Source of the DNA: JAYODZ01 sp965660195 | GTDB lineage: Bacteria > Pseudomonadota > Alphaproteobacteria > RS24 | Reading direction: 5' to 3' | DNA: 63,516 bases | NCBI GenBank assembly: GCA_965660195.1 | Contig: CBFHZM010000002.1 | Coordinates: 1 to 63,516, forward strand | Shown here: piece by piece, positions 8,165-17,864 of the stretch | Position numbering within the stretch: the stretch's first letter is position 1 | How the letters are laid out: each line of letters starts with the position of its first letter | Notes under the pieces: model-generated | Database searches by the model: none | Told to the model about the DNA's origin: nothing | Seen by the model: the letters and a program-made list of their open reading frames with translations, nothing else | Program-made: the position numbers and the translations under genes

Positions 8165-9358
8165 TTAACCTAGAATTTTAACGATGCCGTCTTGATCAAA
8201 TTTTTTGATCTCATCTTCCTGATAGCCAAGTTCGTTCAGAATTTCTAGCGTATGCTTTCCGTGCAAAGGTCCGCCCGCGGGGAGCGATGATTTCTGACCA
8301 TCAAAACGCACGGGCGGGCGGGGCACGCGCATCTGCCCAAGATCGGCATCGTTAAACTCTTCGAGGCTTTCCCGCGCCAGAATTTGTGGGTGATGGTGGA
8401 TCTCGGGTAGGGGAGCGCTGGCACCGCACGGTACATCGCCGGTTGCGAGAATTTCTAAGGCCTCTTTGACGGTCCGGTTCACGGGTCCGTTGCCAAGTTC
8501 GGCCATGACAGGGCCGGCATTCATCAAGCGGCTCGACACCGATGCAAATAGTGGATTGTCGCGCAACTCGGGGCGATCGAGCAGCGTAAAAACGGCCTGC
8601 CAATGCTGGTCGGTCAGCGGCGAGCAAGCGAGGTAACCGTCCGATAGCTCCAGAATATGATAATAATGAGAGAAGGGAACCAAATCCACGACATCGGAAT
8701 CGAGCATCGTGTAATGCATTAGACCATCGGGCCAGATGAAGGCCAGACAGGCCTCCAGCATTGATAATTCAATAAATTGCCCTCGACCGGTGCGCTCCCG
8801 TGTATAGAGCGCGGCGGAGAGGGCCTGCGCTGCCGTATAGCCCGTAATTTTATCACAAAGCGGCGTGCGGATATAATCAGGCTTTTGCTCCATACCTTGA
8901 ACGGCTGTGAAGCCGGTCATGGCTTGGATGACATGATCATACGCGGGAGCTTCCGACATGGGTCCAGTTTCGCCGAAACCCGAAATCGCCATATAGATTA
9001 AATTAGGGTTTTGCGCCGATAGCTTATCATAACCTAGCCCCAGCCGCTCCAAGACGCCGGGGCGGTAATTGCTGATCAAAATATCTGCGTCATGCGCCAA
9101 GCGCTGAACAATTTCTTGCCCACGTTGGTCTTTTAGCTCAACGACGAGGGAGCGCTTGCCACGGTTAAAATTCGAATAAAAAGCGGAGACCTGCTTTTTC
9201 TGAGAGCCGATCACGCGCAATGGATCGCCTGTGCCCAATGGTTCAACCTTGATGGTTGCAGCGCCCTGGCCGCCCAAGATTAAGCTCGCTTGTGCTGCTG
9301 TGATCATGGTTGATAATTCGACAATTTTTATGCCGTCAAATGGCCGCGTTACATCCAC
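8165..9358 (-). CDS. Family III (CaiB/BaiF) CoA-transferase
   Basis: 397-residue class III CoA-transferase that would move CoA between carboxylic acids through an aspartyl-CoA thioester intermediate. The N-terminal GIKIVELSTMITAAQASLIL and KVEPLGTGDPLR segments are typical. Asp169 in LCDKITG is at the position of the catalytic aspartate in formyl-CoA transferase. The start is GTG 9358, preceded by GGGAG and GAAAGG. It follows prpE by 24 bp. Together they suggest activation of short-chain acids, but the acid is unknown. Confidence 0.88.
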   Translation of the reverse strand: MDVTRPFDGIKIVELSTMITAAQASLILGGQGAATIKVEPLGTGDPLRVIGSQKKQVSAFYSNFNRGKRSLVVELKDQRGQEIVQRLAHDADILISNYRPGVLERLGLGYDKLSAQNPNLIYMAISGFGETGPMSEAPAYDHVIQAMTGFTAVQGMEQKPDYIRTPLCDKITGYTAAQALSAALYTRERTGRGQFIELSMLEACLAFIWPDGLMHYTMLDSDVVDLVPFSHYYHILELSDGYLACSPLTDQHWQAVFTLLDRPELRDNPLFASVSSRLMNAGPVMAELGNGPVNRTVKEALEILATGDVPCGASAPLPEIHHHPQILARESLEEFNDADLGQMRVPRPPVRFDGQKSSLPAGGPLHGKHTLEILNELGYQEDEIKKFDQDGIVKILG

Positions 9359-9382
9359 CCTTTCGCTCTCCCGTTACAAAAT

Positions 9383-11296
9383 TTACCCAGTAGCGCTCGA
9401 TTTTGGATATCCCAGTGCTTCTAAAACGCTCGCCATTTCATCCAATATTTCTGGGTCATCGATGGTTGCGGGCAGTACCCAATTTTCACCATTTGCTATT
9501 TTACGGATGGTGCCGCGTAAGATTTTGCCCGACCGCGTTTTCGGTAGCCGCGTAACGCGGGCTACAAGTTTAAAGGCAGCAACAGGGCCAATTTGATCAC
9601 GAATGCGGGCAATACATTCTGCCAGGATTTCTTCATCGGGACGGTTGACGCCATCATTAAAAACGACCAGCCCGAGCGGTACTTCGCCTTTGAGGGCGTC
9701 GCGGACGCCTAACACTGCGGATTCCGCAATATCGGGGTGGCCAGTGAGAACTTCCTCCATCGCGCCCGTTGATAAGCGATGACCTGCAACGTTAATGATG
9801 TCATCGGTGCGTGACATGATAAAGACATAGCCATCCTCATCGCGGAAGCCGGCGTCCCCAGTTTTGTAATAGCCTGGAAAATCAGCCAAATAGCTCTCGG
9901 TAAAGCCTGCATCGTTGTCCCACAGTGTGGGGAGGCAACCGGGAGGTAAGGGGAGCTTGATGACCACAGACCCGATCTCGCCGGTGGGCTTTTCAACATT
10001 GCCTTCGTCAAGAATACGAATGTCATAACCTGGCATCGGGACACTCGGAGAGCCATGTTTAACGGGCAGTTGCTCGAGGCCGACGGGGTTAGCGCATATT
10101 GGCCAGCCGGTCTCGGTCTGCCACCAATTATCGATGACTGGTCGTTTGAGGTTCTTCTCCGCCCACATAATCGTGTCGGGGTCGGCCCGCTCGCCAGCCA
10201 AAAATAAGGTTTCGAAGCGCTTCAGCGCGTCTGCCGGAATGAGCTTACCCTGGGGGTCTTCTTTCTTAATGGCGCGAAAGGCGGTCGGCGCTGTGAACAG
10301 AGCCTTAACGCCGTGCTCGCCGATCACGCGCCAAAAAGCGCCAGCGTCAGGCGTACCGACGGGTTTGCCCTCGTATAAGATTGAGGTTGCGCCGATCGCC
10401 AGCGGCCCATACAGGATGAAGGAGTGGCCAACCACCCAGCCCATATCCGAGGCCGACCAAAACACATCTCCAGCATTGATGTTGTAGACATTCTGCATCG
10501 CCCAAATGAGCGCAATCAGGTGTCCGCCCGTATCACGGACAACGCCTTTCGGGACGCCCGTCGTTCCAGACGTATAGAGAATATAAAGCGGGTCCGTAGC
10601 CCGAACGGCAACGCAGTCGGCCCGCAAGTTTTGCACCCGTGCGATTGCTTCCTGCGTCGCCCAATCTAGGTCACGCCCTTCAATCATTGCGGCCGTGCAT
10701 TCGGGGCGTTGCCAGATTAGGCACTGTGCCGGCTTGTGAATGGCAAGGTCAATGCCGCGGTCGATCAAAGGTTTATATTCGACAACCTTATTAGGCTCTA
10801 TGCCACAGGACGCGGCCATAATCAGTTTAGGCTGGGCATCATCAATGCGGGTGGCCAATTCGGCTGCAGCAAAACCGCCAAAGACGATCGAATGGATGGC
10901 GCCAATGCGGGCGCAGGCCAACGCCGCGATCGCCGTTTCGACAATCATCGGCATGTAGATAATGACGCGATCACCTTTTGTGATACCGATATCTTGCAGA
11001 ATCCCAGCGACGAGCTGCACGCGATCTAGCAGTGCGGTATAGCTAATGCTTTGCTGTTGGCCAGTAACGGGTGAGTCGTAAATCAGCGCTGCGCGGTCAC
11101 CATGCCCATCTCGCACATGGCGATCGAGGCAATTATAGCAGGTGTTGAGTTCGCCATCTGGAAACCAGCGGTCGAGACCGTCTTGCTGCGCAAAAATTGT
11201 GGTCGGTGGCTTGCTCCAGTCAACCGTATCGAGCTGAGCGGACCAGAAGGCCACGGGGTCGGATTGCCATTTTTTATAGGTATTTTGATACGACAT
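9383..11296 (-). CDS. prpE: Propionate--CoA ligase (propionyl-CoA synthetase)
   Basis: 637-residue ANL-superfamily adenylating enzyme that makes propionyl-CoA from propionate, ATP and CoA. It has the AMP-binding motif YTSGTTGVPKGVVRD, the PrpE-type stretches YEGKPVGTPDAGAFWRV and FTAPTAFRAIKKEDP, WWQTETGWP, and the C-terminal lysine motif LPKTRSGKILR. These favour PrpE over acetyl-CoA synthetase. I chose ATG 11296 because GGAG stands ten bases before it; a longer frame starts at 11386. No prpBCD genes are nearby. It heads a probable operon with the CoA-transferase and the YgjP-like protein. Confidence 0.9.
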   Translation of the reverse strand: MSYQNTYKKWQSDPVAFWSAQLDTVDWSKPPTTIFAQQDGLDRWFPDGELNTCYNCLDRHVRDGHGDRAALIYDSPVTGQQQSISYTALLDRVQLVAGILQDIGITKGDRVIIYMPMIVETAIAALACARIGAIHSIVFGGFAAAELATRIDDAQPKLIMAASCGIEPNKVVEYKPLIDRGIDLAIHKPAQCLIWQRPECTAAMIEGRDLDWATQEAIARVQNLRADCVAVRATDPLYILYTSGTTGVPKGVVRDTGGHLIALIWAMQNVYNINAGDVFWSASDMGWVVGHSFILYGPLAIGATSILYEGKPVGTPDAGAFWRVIGEHGVKALFTAPTAFRAIKKEDPQGKLIPADALKRFETLFLAGERADPDTIMWAEKNLKRPVIDNWWQTETGWPICANPVGLEQLPVKHGSPSVPMPGYDIRILDEGNVEKPTGEIGSVVIKLPLPPGCLPTLWDNDAGFTESYLADFPGYYKTGDAGFRDEDGYVFIMSRTDDIINVAGHRLSTGAMEEVLTGHPDIAESAVLGVRDALKGEVPLGLVVFNDGVNRPDEEILAECIARIRDQIGPVAAFKLVARVTRLPKTRSGKILRGTIRKIANGENWVLPATIDDPEILDEMASVLEALGYPKSSATG

Positions 11297-11577
11297 CGTG
11301 CTGCTCCTTAACTCGAGTATAAGAGCAGCTTTGGATTCGTCAAACGTCGCAAATCGGGCATTCTCGGCGCCCGGCTGAGGCCCCAATATTGCGAAAGCTT
11401 CGCACTTTTATGACCGAATTGTGACAAAAAGAGCCATTTTGTGGCAATTGGGCAACAAGCCAAAAATCAATAATCGATGACGAAGTTAATTATAAATTTT
11501 AAGTTGTGTTTTCTCTTTCGTACCCCCAATTTGCCCTCAGCCGGCATGACGTCGGTGGTAATTCCAAAGAGGTTAGT

Positions 11578-12612
11578 ATGAAAAAAGTTCTCCTAAGCAC
11601 TGCACTTGTTGCAGTTATTGCGTCTCCCGCCATGGCTTTTGATGTGTCAGTCGGCGGTTATTATAACTCAATGGCCTATAGCGTCGACTCCGACAATAAA
11701 TCGAACGGCACAGCCGTTGATTATAAAGATTTGTCGTTCCAAGAAGATGCCGAAATTATCTTCAAAGGGAAGACAAAGTCAGATACCGGTGTCGAGTACG
11801 GGTTTCAGGTGCAGCTTGAAGCGTCCCAGTCTACAGACCAAATCGACGAACATTATATCTATGTCAAAGGTGGGTTCGGTAAAATCATCGTTGGTGCAGA
11901 GAACTCAGCGGCCTATCTGATGCAAGTGTCAACACCAAGCTTCTTGGGTTGGAAAACGTTCGACAATAACTTCGAAACATGGTCAGAAGTTGCAAAATAC
12001 GAAAAGCCTCTGCACGACAATTATTCGGGTGATGCAAATAAATTCAGCTACATGACGCCAAAGATGAGCGGGTTCCAGCTCGGCTTCTCTTTCACACCGT
12101 CTGGCGAAGTATCTGGTGGCCACGGCGCTGGCAGTGGAACGATGCTTTTGGAAGAGAGCACCAGCAAACATCAAGACGTCATGTCTTATGGCGTGTCCTA
12201 TAGCGGCGACTTAAACGGCGTCAAAGTCAAGACTTCTTATACTTATGAAGAAGGCGAAAAAGGCGGCAAGGACGACAGCGAATATGCCGTCGGTTTACAA
12301 CTCGGCTTTGGTGACTTCACCGTCGGTGGTCATTATTTCGAAGCTGATGAGCCAAGTGGCGATGATTGGGAAATCACAACATTGGGTGTGGCCTATAAAA
12401 TGGGTGGCACGACAATTGGTTTGACTGTGCACGATCAAGAAGATGCCAAAACTGGCCAAATTAACGACTCAACAAAAATCACGGTCGTTGGTGGTAGCAC
12501 AAAACTGACCGATGGCGTTAAGTTGACCTACTCATATGAAGCCGTTGAAAGCGACAACCCTGATAAAGGTGATACTGATTTCATCGGTGTTGGTCTGCTC
12601 TTCAAGTTCTAA
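11578..12612 (+). CDS. Outer-membrane porin (Gram-negative porin_4 type)
   Basis: 344-residue precursor with a clear signal peptide (MKKVLLSTALVAVIASPAMA), then repeated amphipathic strands and a C-terminal Phe (GVGLLFKF), the usual beta-barrel assembly signal. The strand FGKIIVGAENSAAYLMQV resembles the alphaproteobacterial porin constriction region. It would form a general diffusion pore. ATG 11578 is preceded by AGAGG; the frame extends upstream to 11506 but the signal peptide fixes the start. A strong intrinsic terminator follows. The next plus-strand gene is a paralogous porin. Confidence 0.88.
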   Translation: MKKVLLSTALVAVIASPAMAFDVSVGGYYNSMAYSVDSDNKSNGTAVDYKDLSFQEDAEIIFKGKTKSDTGVEYGFQVQLEASQSTDQIDEHYIYVKGGFGKIIVGAENSAAYLMQVSTPSFLGWKTFDNNFETWSEVAKYEKPLHDNYSGDANKFSYMTPKMSGFQLGFSFTPSGEVSGGHGAGSGTMLLEESTSKHQDVMSYGVSYSGDLNGVKVKTSYTYEEGEKGGKDDSEYAVGLQLGFGDFTVGGHYFEADEPSGDDWEITTLGVAYKMGGTTIGLTVHDQEDAKTGQINDSTKITVVGGSTKLTDGVKLTYSYEAVESDNPDKGDTDFIGVGLLFKF

Positions 12613-12652
12613 TTTAGGTTTTGGCTTCGCTTGCAGCGAGGCCTCACAAGAG

Positions 12653-12683
12653 AAGGAGCGGTCACTCGATCGCTCCTTTTTTT
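12653..12683 (+). terminator. Intrinsic terminator of first porin gene
   Basis: AAGGAGCG (12653-12660) pairs with CGCTCCTT (12671-12678) around a 10-nt loop and runs into seven T residues ending at 12683. Confidence 0.9.
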
Positions 12684-12689
12684 GATTTC

Positions 12690-13245
12690 AACTTTGAGTT
12701 GCATTGTATTGCGGTAGCACCTCAAGATATGTTTACTTTGAGTTGTCGTTGCTTAAGCTATTTGCTGGCTGTGTCCATACAAAAAGAATAATAAGGTGCG
12801 TCGCAGCCACTTTAATTAGAGACAGTTTTGGGGTCCCCCTGGCAGAGTGCGAGCTGTATAAGTGGGGTCGTGCGGCGGTTATCATCCACGTCAGAGAAAC
12901 ACGTTACACAATGTGATATTTGTGCAACGTTTTTATTTTTTCTTGCGATCAGTCGCGTTTTAGTCTGGTTCTCTCGGGAGAACGGTGGTCTATAGAAAAT
13001 AGATCAGCATAAAAATTAAATAATAACGATCTTTAGTTTCAATCTTCGTGTTGCGTCGGCGTCGCCAATTAAATTGTTCTCGGTCTCGAGAATTTAATCG
13101 CTGTTATCTCTCGTATTTGTCTTTCGTATTTGTCTCTAGTTGTTGTGGCGAACTTGCCTCGAGTATTGCTCCCAGGCGTCTTTTATAGCGTTGCGGTTGA
13201 GTGCGTGTAATTGAGCAAATTAAACAAAAATCAAAAGAGGATATT
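12690..13245 (+). other. Long non-coding region upstream of second porin, several inverted and direct repeats
   Basis: About 555 bp without a convincing gene. It contains a perfect hairpin GTTCTC/GAGAAC with loop TCGG (12968-12983), a longer inverted repeat (ATTAAA..TTCTC / GAGAA TTTAAT, 13068-13098), and a 13-nt-period direct repeat of TCGTATTTGTCT (13111-13122 and 13124-13135). It probably holds the promoter and a structured leader of the second porin. I see no match to a known RNA family. Confidence 0.5.
13111..13135 (+). repeat. Two tandem copies of TCGTATTTGTCT
   Basis: Identical 12-nt copies separated by one T in the leader region of the second porin, about 110 bp before its start codon. 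They could be a regulator site or simple slippage. Confidence 0.6.
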
Positions 13246-14397
13246 ATGATATTACCCTTTCTCCGACAAAATACACGAACCCTTTTACACGGCTGCAGTG
13301 CGTTAGCACTGGGTATGACGTTCGGTTTAACGACTATAAGCACAGCTGACGCAGCACCGTTAAAGATCGATGTTAGTGGCTTTTATTTTGCTTCTATCAC
13401 TTCTGCTGACCGCAACGATAATTTAACGCGGACCAATATGGCGCAAGATGCAGAGATTCACTTTAAAGCCAAAACAATGCTCGATTCTGGTTTAGAAATC
13501 GGCCTGCAAGTTGAATTAGAAGCTATGGCTGTGCCGAACGATCCAATTGACGAGAGCTATGTTTATTTCCAAGGCGGCTTTGGTAAGCTCATTATCGGCG
13601 CTGAAAATGGCGCTTCCTATTTGGGAATGGTTGGCTCACCGGATTTTGTTCCCGGGATTAGGCAATATGGCAATAATCTTGGCGAGGAAACGTTAGAAGC
13701 AAATTTGAAAATTTCTGGTACCACCCTGACACATACTATCGACGATGTGAATTATTCGACTGCTCCTGAAAATATCTCGAGTGATGAAATGAAGTTCATT
13801 TATTTCACGCCGCGTATCAATGGCTTCCGTGGCGGTATTAGCTATGCGCCAAATAATGCCAATAAATCCGGTGGCAGTCACAATGTGTCATCTACGGCCG
13901 AGCAAGATGATATTACCAGCTACCACCTCGACTATTCGGGCGATATTGGTCAAGACATGACCTTGGCTGCATCCTTCGGCTATGAGACAGCTGATAATGC
14001 TGCAGGTTTGACGGTGTTACCCGCCGCCGCGGATGACCCAGAAACCACGAGCTATGGCTTGAAATTCGGCATCGGCATGTTTGAGTTTGGTGGCTCCTTC
14101 AGCGATGTACAAAGTTTCAAAGGCATTCGCGGTCAAGATATTGAAACCTATAATGTCGCTGCGACATACCGTATGGGCGCAACAAAGCTCGGGGTCGGTT
14201 ATACGGATAGCTCAGATGATGGCCAGCTTGGTGTTCGTACCGCGGTTGATTATGAAGAATGGATGATCGGTGGCGGCACTAAATTAGCTGACGGTGTCTC
14301 GGTAGGGTATTTTTACCAAGATGCCGAAGCTAGCTACGCCGATGGTATGACAAAGGACGTGTCGCAAGTTGGGGCGACGATCGCTCTTACTTTCTAG
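13246..14397 (+). CDS. Outer-membrane porin, second paralogue
   Basis: 383-residue precursor related to the porin ending at 12612: both share the order AEIxFKxKT, GLQVELEA-like and FGKxIIGAEN. A long signal peptide ends in TADAAPLK, and the C-terminus ends in Phe (VGATIALTF). AGAGGA precedes ATG 13246. The frame reaches a GTG at 13201, but that extension lacks signal-peptide character. Tandem porin paralogues usually serve different growth conditions. The unusually long upstream region and the separate terminator indicate independent expression. Confidence 0.86.
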   Translation: MILPFLRQNTRTLLHGCSALALGMTFGLTTISTADAAPLKIDVSGFYFASITSADRNDNLTRTNMAQDAEIHFKAKTMLDSGLEIGLQVELEAMAVPNDPIDESYVYFQGGFGKLIIGAENGASYLGMVGSPDFVPGIRQYGNNLGEETLEANLKISGTTLTHTIDDVNYSTAPENISSDEMKFIYFTPRINGFRGGISYAPNNANKSGGSHNVSSTAEQDDITSYHLDYSGDIGQDMTLAASFGYETADNAAGLTVLPAAADDPETTSYGLKFGIGMFEFGGSFSDVQSFKGIRGQDIETYNVAATYRMGATKLGVGYTDSSDDGQLGVRTAVDYEEWMIGGGTKLADGVSVGYFYQDAEASYADGMTKDVSQVGATIALTF

Positions 14398-14420
14398 TCA
14401 TTGGTAAAACGACAGAGAAA

Positions 14421-14446
14421 GGCCCCCAGAGATGGGGGGCTTTTTT
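14421..14446 (+). terminator. Intrinsic terminator of second porin gene
   Basis: GCCCCC (14422-14427) pairs with GGGGGC (14435-14440) across a 7-nt loop, followed by six T residues. The T-run overlaps the stop codon of the convergent MFS gene, so it may serve both directions. Confidence 0.9.
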
Positions 14447-15752
14447 ATTTGTTATAAACGGCTAAGTCGGCACGGATGGTCCGTGCTGCAAGAAAGTAGT
14501 GCAGTCCGCCCCAGATATTTAATAGGCTCACGCTCAGCAGTGCGTAACGCAATGCATCCTGCCCGTAATCGGGGCTTAGAAAATCACTCATCACACCCAC
14601 GAGGTAAGGGCCAAGTCCGAGGCCAATAATATTTATGGTGAATAGCAGGATTGCTGAGGCCAATGCGCGCATATGCGGCGGCATTAGACTTTGTGTCATG
14701 GCAAAGGAGCTTGGCAAGTAGAAGCCACCAAAGAAAGATAAGACACAAATAATAGCCGTGATTAAAACCAGATCGCTACTGAGGTAAAAAACAACAACGA
14801 GAGGGATCAGAAAGACTTTCACGGCGCCAGTTAGCCAGACATAAAAACGTTGATCGCGGCGCGCCAAGCGATCGGCCAGCCAGCCGCCAAAGAAAGTACC
14901 GACGCCGCCGATAATGCCGCCGACAAGAGCTAACAAAGTGCCAGCTTCGGCGGGGCTCAGGCCCAGAATACGTCGGAAATAGACGCCATTCCAATAAACC
15001 GTTCCATAACCGACAAAGACGACCAATGTACAGCCGATTAAAATATGTCTTTGGCTGGGGATTTTAAGCATTAGGAGGAGGCACGCATAAACTTCTTGCA
15101 ATAAGGACAATGTTGTCTCAGCAAGGCTACGGTCATTCGCGACGATGGCGCGCTTGTGACTGCGCTCTGGCTCTTTAACCGTTAGGAATAATAGGAGCCC
15201 CAAAAAAATGCCGGGTATCCCAACAATGTAAAAGGCTGTGCGCCAACCATAAATATGGTCGATCCAGCCGCCAACTAGGAAGCCGATCAAGATGCCCAAG
15301 TTTATACCTGATGAGAATATACCCATGGCTGCGGCGCGTTGCTCAAGGGGGAATAAATCGGAGATCATAGAGTGGCTTGGGGGCGTTGAGCCGGCTTCGC
15401 CAATACCAACCCCAATTCGCGCCAATGCCAGTTGCGTATAATTCGCCGCCATGCCACTGAGCGCCGTCATGCCAGACCAAACGATTACTGAGACGCCAAT
15501 AATATTGCGGCGGTTCATGCGGTCTGCCATGAGGGCAATCGGGATGCCTAGTGTCGCGTAAAAAATGGCAAAAGACAGACCAATAAGAAAGCCTAATTGA
15601 CTATCGCTTAGTCCGAGATCAAGTTTGATTGACTCTGCTAGAATAGAAACAATTTGGCGATCAATATGGCTCGAGGCATAGATCAATACCAAAACAAAAA
15701 GTGTGTAATTTCGTGACCGATTGTTACTCGTAACGCTCTGACTGTCTGACAT
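14445..15752 (-). CDS. MFS transporter (Spinster-like)
   Basis: 435-residue major facilitator protein with about twelve membrane helices. The loop-2/3 motif ALMADRMNRRNIIG and IGVGIGEAGSTPPSHSMISDLFP are typical of Spinster-like transporters common in alphaproteobacteria. The substrate is unknown; organic acids or sphingoid-like compounds have been proposed for relatives. ATG 15752 has GGGAG at good spacing, better than the frame start at 15800. It stands between the porins and the MMPL operon, with no clear functional partner. Confidence 0.86.
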   Translation of the reverse strand: MSDSQSVTSNNRSRNYTLFVLVLIYASSHIDRQIVSILAESIKLDLGLSDSQLGFLIGLSFAIFYATLGIPIALMADRMNRRNIIGVSVIVWSGMTALSGMAANYTQLALARIGVGIGEAGSTPPSHSMISDLFPLEQRAAAMGIFSSGINLGILIGFLVGGWIDHIYGWRTAFYIVGIPGIFLGLLLFLTVKEPERSHKRAIVANDRSLAETTLSLLQEVYACLLLMLKIPSQRHILIGCTLVVFVGYGTVYWNGVYFRRILGLSPAEAGTLLALVGGIIGGVGTFFGGWLADRLARRDQRFYVWLTGAVKVFLIPLVVVFYLSSDLVLITAIICVLSFFGGFYLPSSFAMTQSLMPPHMRALASAILLFTINIIGLGLGPYLVGVMSDFLSPDYGQDALRYALLSVSLLNIWGGLHYFLAARTIRADLAVYNK

Positions 15753-15844
15753 TAAGTGCTCCCTTTGCCAAGACTGTATAGCGTTGGCTGGGCTACTCAA
15801 GCGAAAAACGCACCGTGATTAGCGGTGGATGATAAAGGTGGGAG

Positions 15845-17032
15845 CTAAAAATAATATGTCAGGCGAAGGCGCGAGAAATCCTCGTCACGAATGCTGTGAA
15901 ATACGGGGTCGAGCGGGTCGGTATTGGTCTGCAACCGCATTTCCAGAGCGAACTTAAATTGACTGCCGATGCGGCGTTCGGCCTCGACCGATACCGCCGT
16001 GGTATGATGATCAAGATCGACAATACCCCCAAGCAACAGTGTCGTTGACTGAGTATCATTGGCGGTCCAACGTAGGCCGATACCGAGATCATTATTGAAC
16101 GGGTGAGGCGAGCGTTCATCTCGGTCATCCCACATATACTCGGCAACGACGCCTAAATCGGAGTTGCTACCAAATATGCCGTAGAAACTATATTCAATGC
16201 CCGAGACAGCGCGATTGGCGCTTTCACCTAATTCGTCCTGTGTCAGGGCCTCAAGCTTTAATAACCAAGGGCCAAGCGTGGCTTGGGCATCGAGCGAGAC
16301 TTGCTGGCGTAACGGGTAGTAGGGGACAATTTTTCCGTTACGAATATTTTGCGGTAACAAGAGCGGGTCGCGAGCCGTGCCGTCGAAATAGGACAGCCCA
16401 ACATCCCAGACGCCGATAAAATGATTATACCGCAAAGCGACGTCATGCTGACGGTCTCCATGTTGGCTTTCGTAAAATGACCGATGATTATCAACCGCGA
16501 TGCCGGTAAAAGGTCGCCCCTTAGGGCCAGAAAAATGACGATCACGAAATACTGGCATATACATGGCGGTAAAGGTGCCATAGGGGCTGACATAAGAGGC
16601 GCGCAGCATGGGCTGACCTAATTTCTGCTCACCATCAACGCTTTCAGAGGCGTCGGTCTGATTGACAATATCAACCAGATGGACAAATTCCGTCACGCCC
16701 CAAAACACTTTGTCGAGACCGATCACGGCCTCGAAATCACCTTCGACAAAGCGATACTTGGCCTCGCGTAGGTCGCTATGCGAGCGTTCGCTGTCGTCGC
16801 TATCGCCACGGCTAAAGCCCTTCACGATCAAGGCATGGCGGTTGTCGTCATCATACAGGCCGACCTCGAGAAGCGCGGCAATCGCGCCAAAATTGCGGCT
16901 CGACTGCGGATTGGCTGGTGCCTCGAAAAAGCCGCGATATTCAAGCTCGATCTCGCCCTCGATATCGATCTCCATAGCCAGACTGGGTGTGCACCACACA
17001 AGCAAGGGCAGAAGAAAGCGAGCGCGGAACAT
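15845..17032 (-). CDS. Putative outer-membrane beta-barrel protein of the MMPL/LolA-like operon
   Basis: 395-residue precursor with an N-terminal signal peptide (MFRARFLLPLLVWCTPSLA) and alternating amphipathic strands ending in RLRLTYYF, the C-terminal aromatic of an outer-membrane barrel. I do not recognise the family with certainty. Its place resembles that of DUF1302-type barrels encoded with MMPL exporters and LolA-like proteins. ATG 17032 lies three bases after the stop of the upstream gene; a GTG at 17035 overlaps that stop. It could be the outer-membrane acceptor or exit of a trans-envelope lipid or hydrophobe path. Confidence 0.65.
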   Translation of the reverse strand: MFRARFLLPLLVWCTPSLAMEIDIEGEIELEYRGFFEAPANPQSSRNFGAIAALLEVGLYDDDNRHALIVKGFSRGDSDDSERSHSDLREAKYRFVEGDFEAVIGLDKVFWGVTEFVHLVDIVNQTDASESVDGEQKLGQPMLRASYVSPYGTFTAMYMPVFRDRHFSGPKGRPFTGIAVDNHRSFYESQHGDRQHDVALRYNHFIGVWDVGLSYFDGTARDPLLLPQNIRNGKIVPYYPLRQQVSLDAQATLGPWLLKLEALTQDELGESANRAVSGIEYSFYGIFGSNSDLGVVAEYMWDDRDERSPHPFNNDLGIGLRWTANDTQSTTLLLGGIVDLDHHTTAVSVEAERRIGSQFKFALEMRLQTNTDPLDPVFHSIRDEDFSRLRLTYYF

Positions 17033-17034
17033 CA

Positions 17035-17844
17035 CTAGCGAGCTCTTTTGAGACTATTTTGTGAGAAATCAGACTCGGTCAAACCTGTTTGGAATTTAAT
17101 TTCGGTCCAGCTCAGCCGCGTTGTTTTTTTAGTCAAATGATTGACCATGTAAAGGTCATGGGCACGCCAATATTTACCGAGATATAGGCGGTAGTCGTTA
17201 AAGGTCAGAGTTTTCAGGAGCGTGTTCTTGCGATCGTAATAGTCAATTTTGCGCACCTGAAAGTCGGTGTCATCGGTCCAGCTCATCAAACGGGTATAGC
17301 CCGAATGCTCATAGAGCGGTGTGCGCTCGACGACATGACAGGTGAGTTCGCCGCAGGGTTCGTCGCGCAGCCACTTGTGACTATATTTGCCATATTCTTG
17401 CGCTGTGAAATCCTCATAGGCAAATTCCGATCCCATGAAAGGGCCCGACTTATTGACCGACGAAATACGCTTGACGCGTTTCAGGGCCGGCAGATACATC
17501 CATTGCTCATCAGGGTCCAGAATATGTGCGTAAGTCAGCATGGCGGTTCCGGCGACGTCACGCGGTTCGTCGAAGATCATTAAGTTCCAGTCTCCATCTT
17601 GCGCGTTTTCATTCTCCAAAGTGTTGAAACGCAAGCGACGGACGCTGACATCTCCACTGGCATTGGTCAGCGTCATTTCCATTTCGCTCGAGGTATCATG
17701 AAAGCCAAGGTTGCGCTTGTCGCCTTCAATCGCGATGGCAAGGCCGCGGGCCTCTGGGTCACTGGTAGCTGGTAGATCTGCAGCTGCAAGAGGGCTCACA
17801 AGCAGTGCCAAACAAAAAACAGTCGAGATAATTTTTTGCAACAT
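17035..17844 (-). CDS. LolA-like outer membrane lipoprotein-sorting protein
   Basis: 269-residue secreted protein with signal peptide MLQKIISTVFCLALLVSPLAA. The conserved region FDEPRDVAGTAMLTYAHI, DEQWMYLPALKRVKRI, GPFMGSEFAYEDF belongs to the LolA-like fold family usually annotated as outer membrane lipoprotein-sorting protein. Such proteins carry a hydrophobic ligand across the periplasm. ATG 17844 has GGAGGAAG in front; the frame extends to 18045 but that part overlaps the MMPL gene. It sits between the MMPL exporter (20 bp gap) and the barrel gene, so the three form one operon. Confidence 0.85.
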   Translation of the reverse strand: MLQKIISTVFCLALLVSPLAAADLPATSDPEARGLAIAIEGDKRNLGFHDTSSEMEMTLTNASGDVSVRRLRFNTLENENAQDGDWNLMIFDEPRDVAGTAMLTYAHILDPDEQWMYLPALKRVKRISSVNKSGPFMGSEFAYEDFTAQEYGKYSHKWLRDEPCGELTCHVVERTPLYEHSGYTRLMSWTDDTDFQVRKIDYYDRKNTLLKTLTFNDYRLYLGKYWRAHDLYMVNHLTKKTTRLSWTEIKFQTGLTESDFSQNSLKRAR

Positions 17845-17864
17845 GTGTTTCTTCCTCCGAAACT

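Noticed and set aside
12704..12916. 70-residue plus-strand frame between the porins
   Set aside because: No ribosome site, no recognisable domain and an odd Cys/Arg-rich composition. It looks like chance in a non-coding leader.
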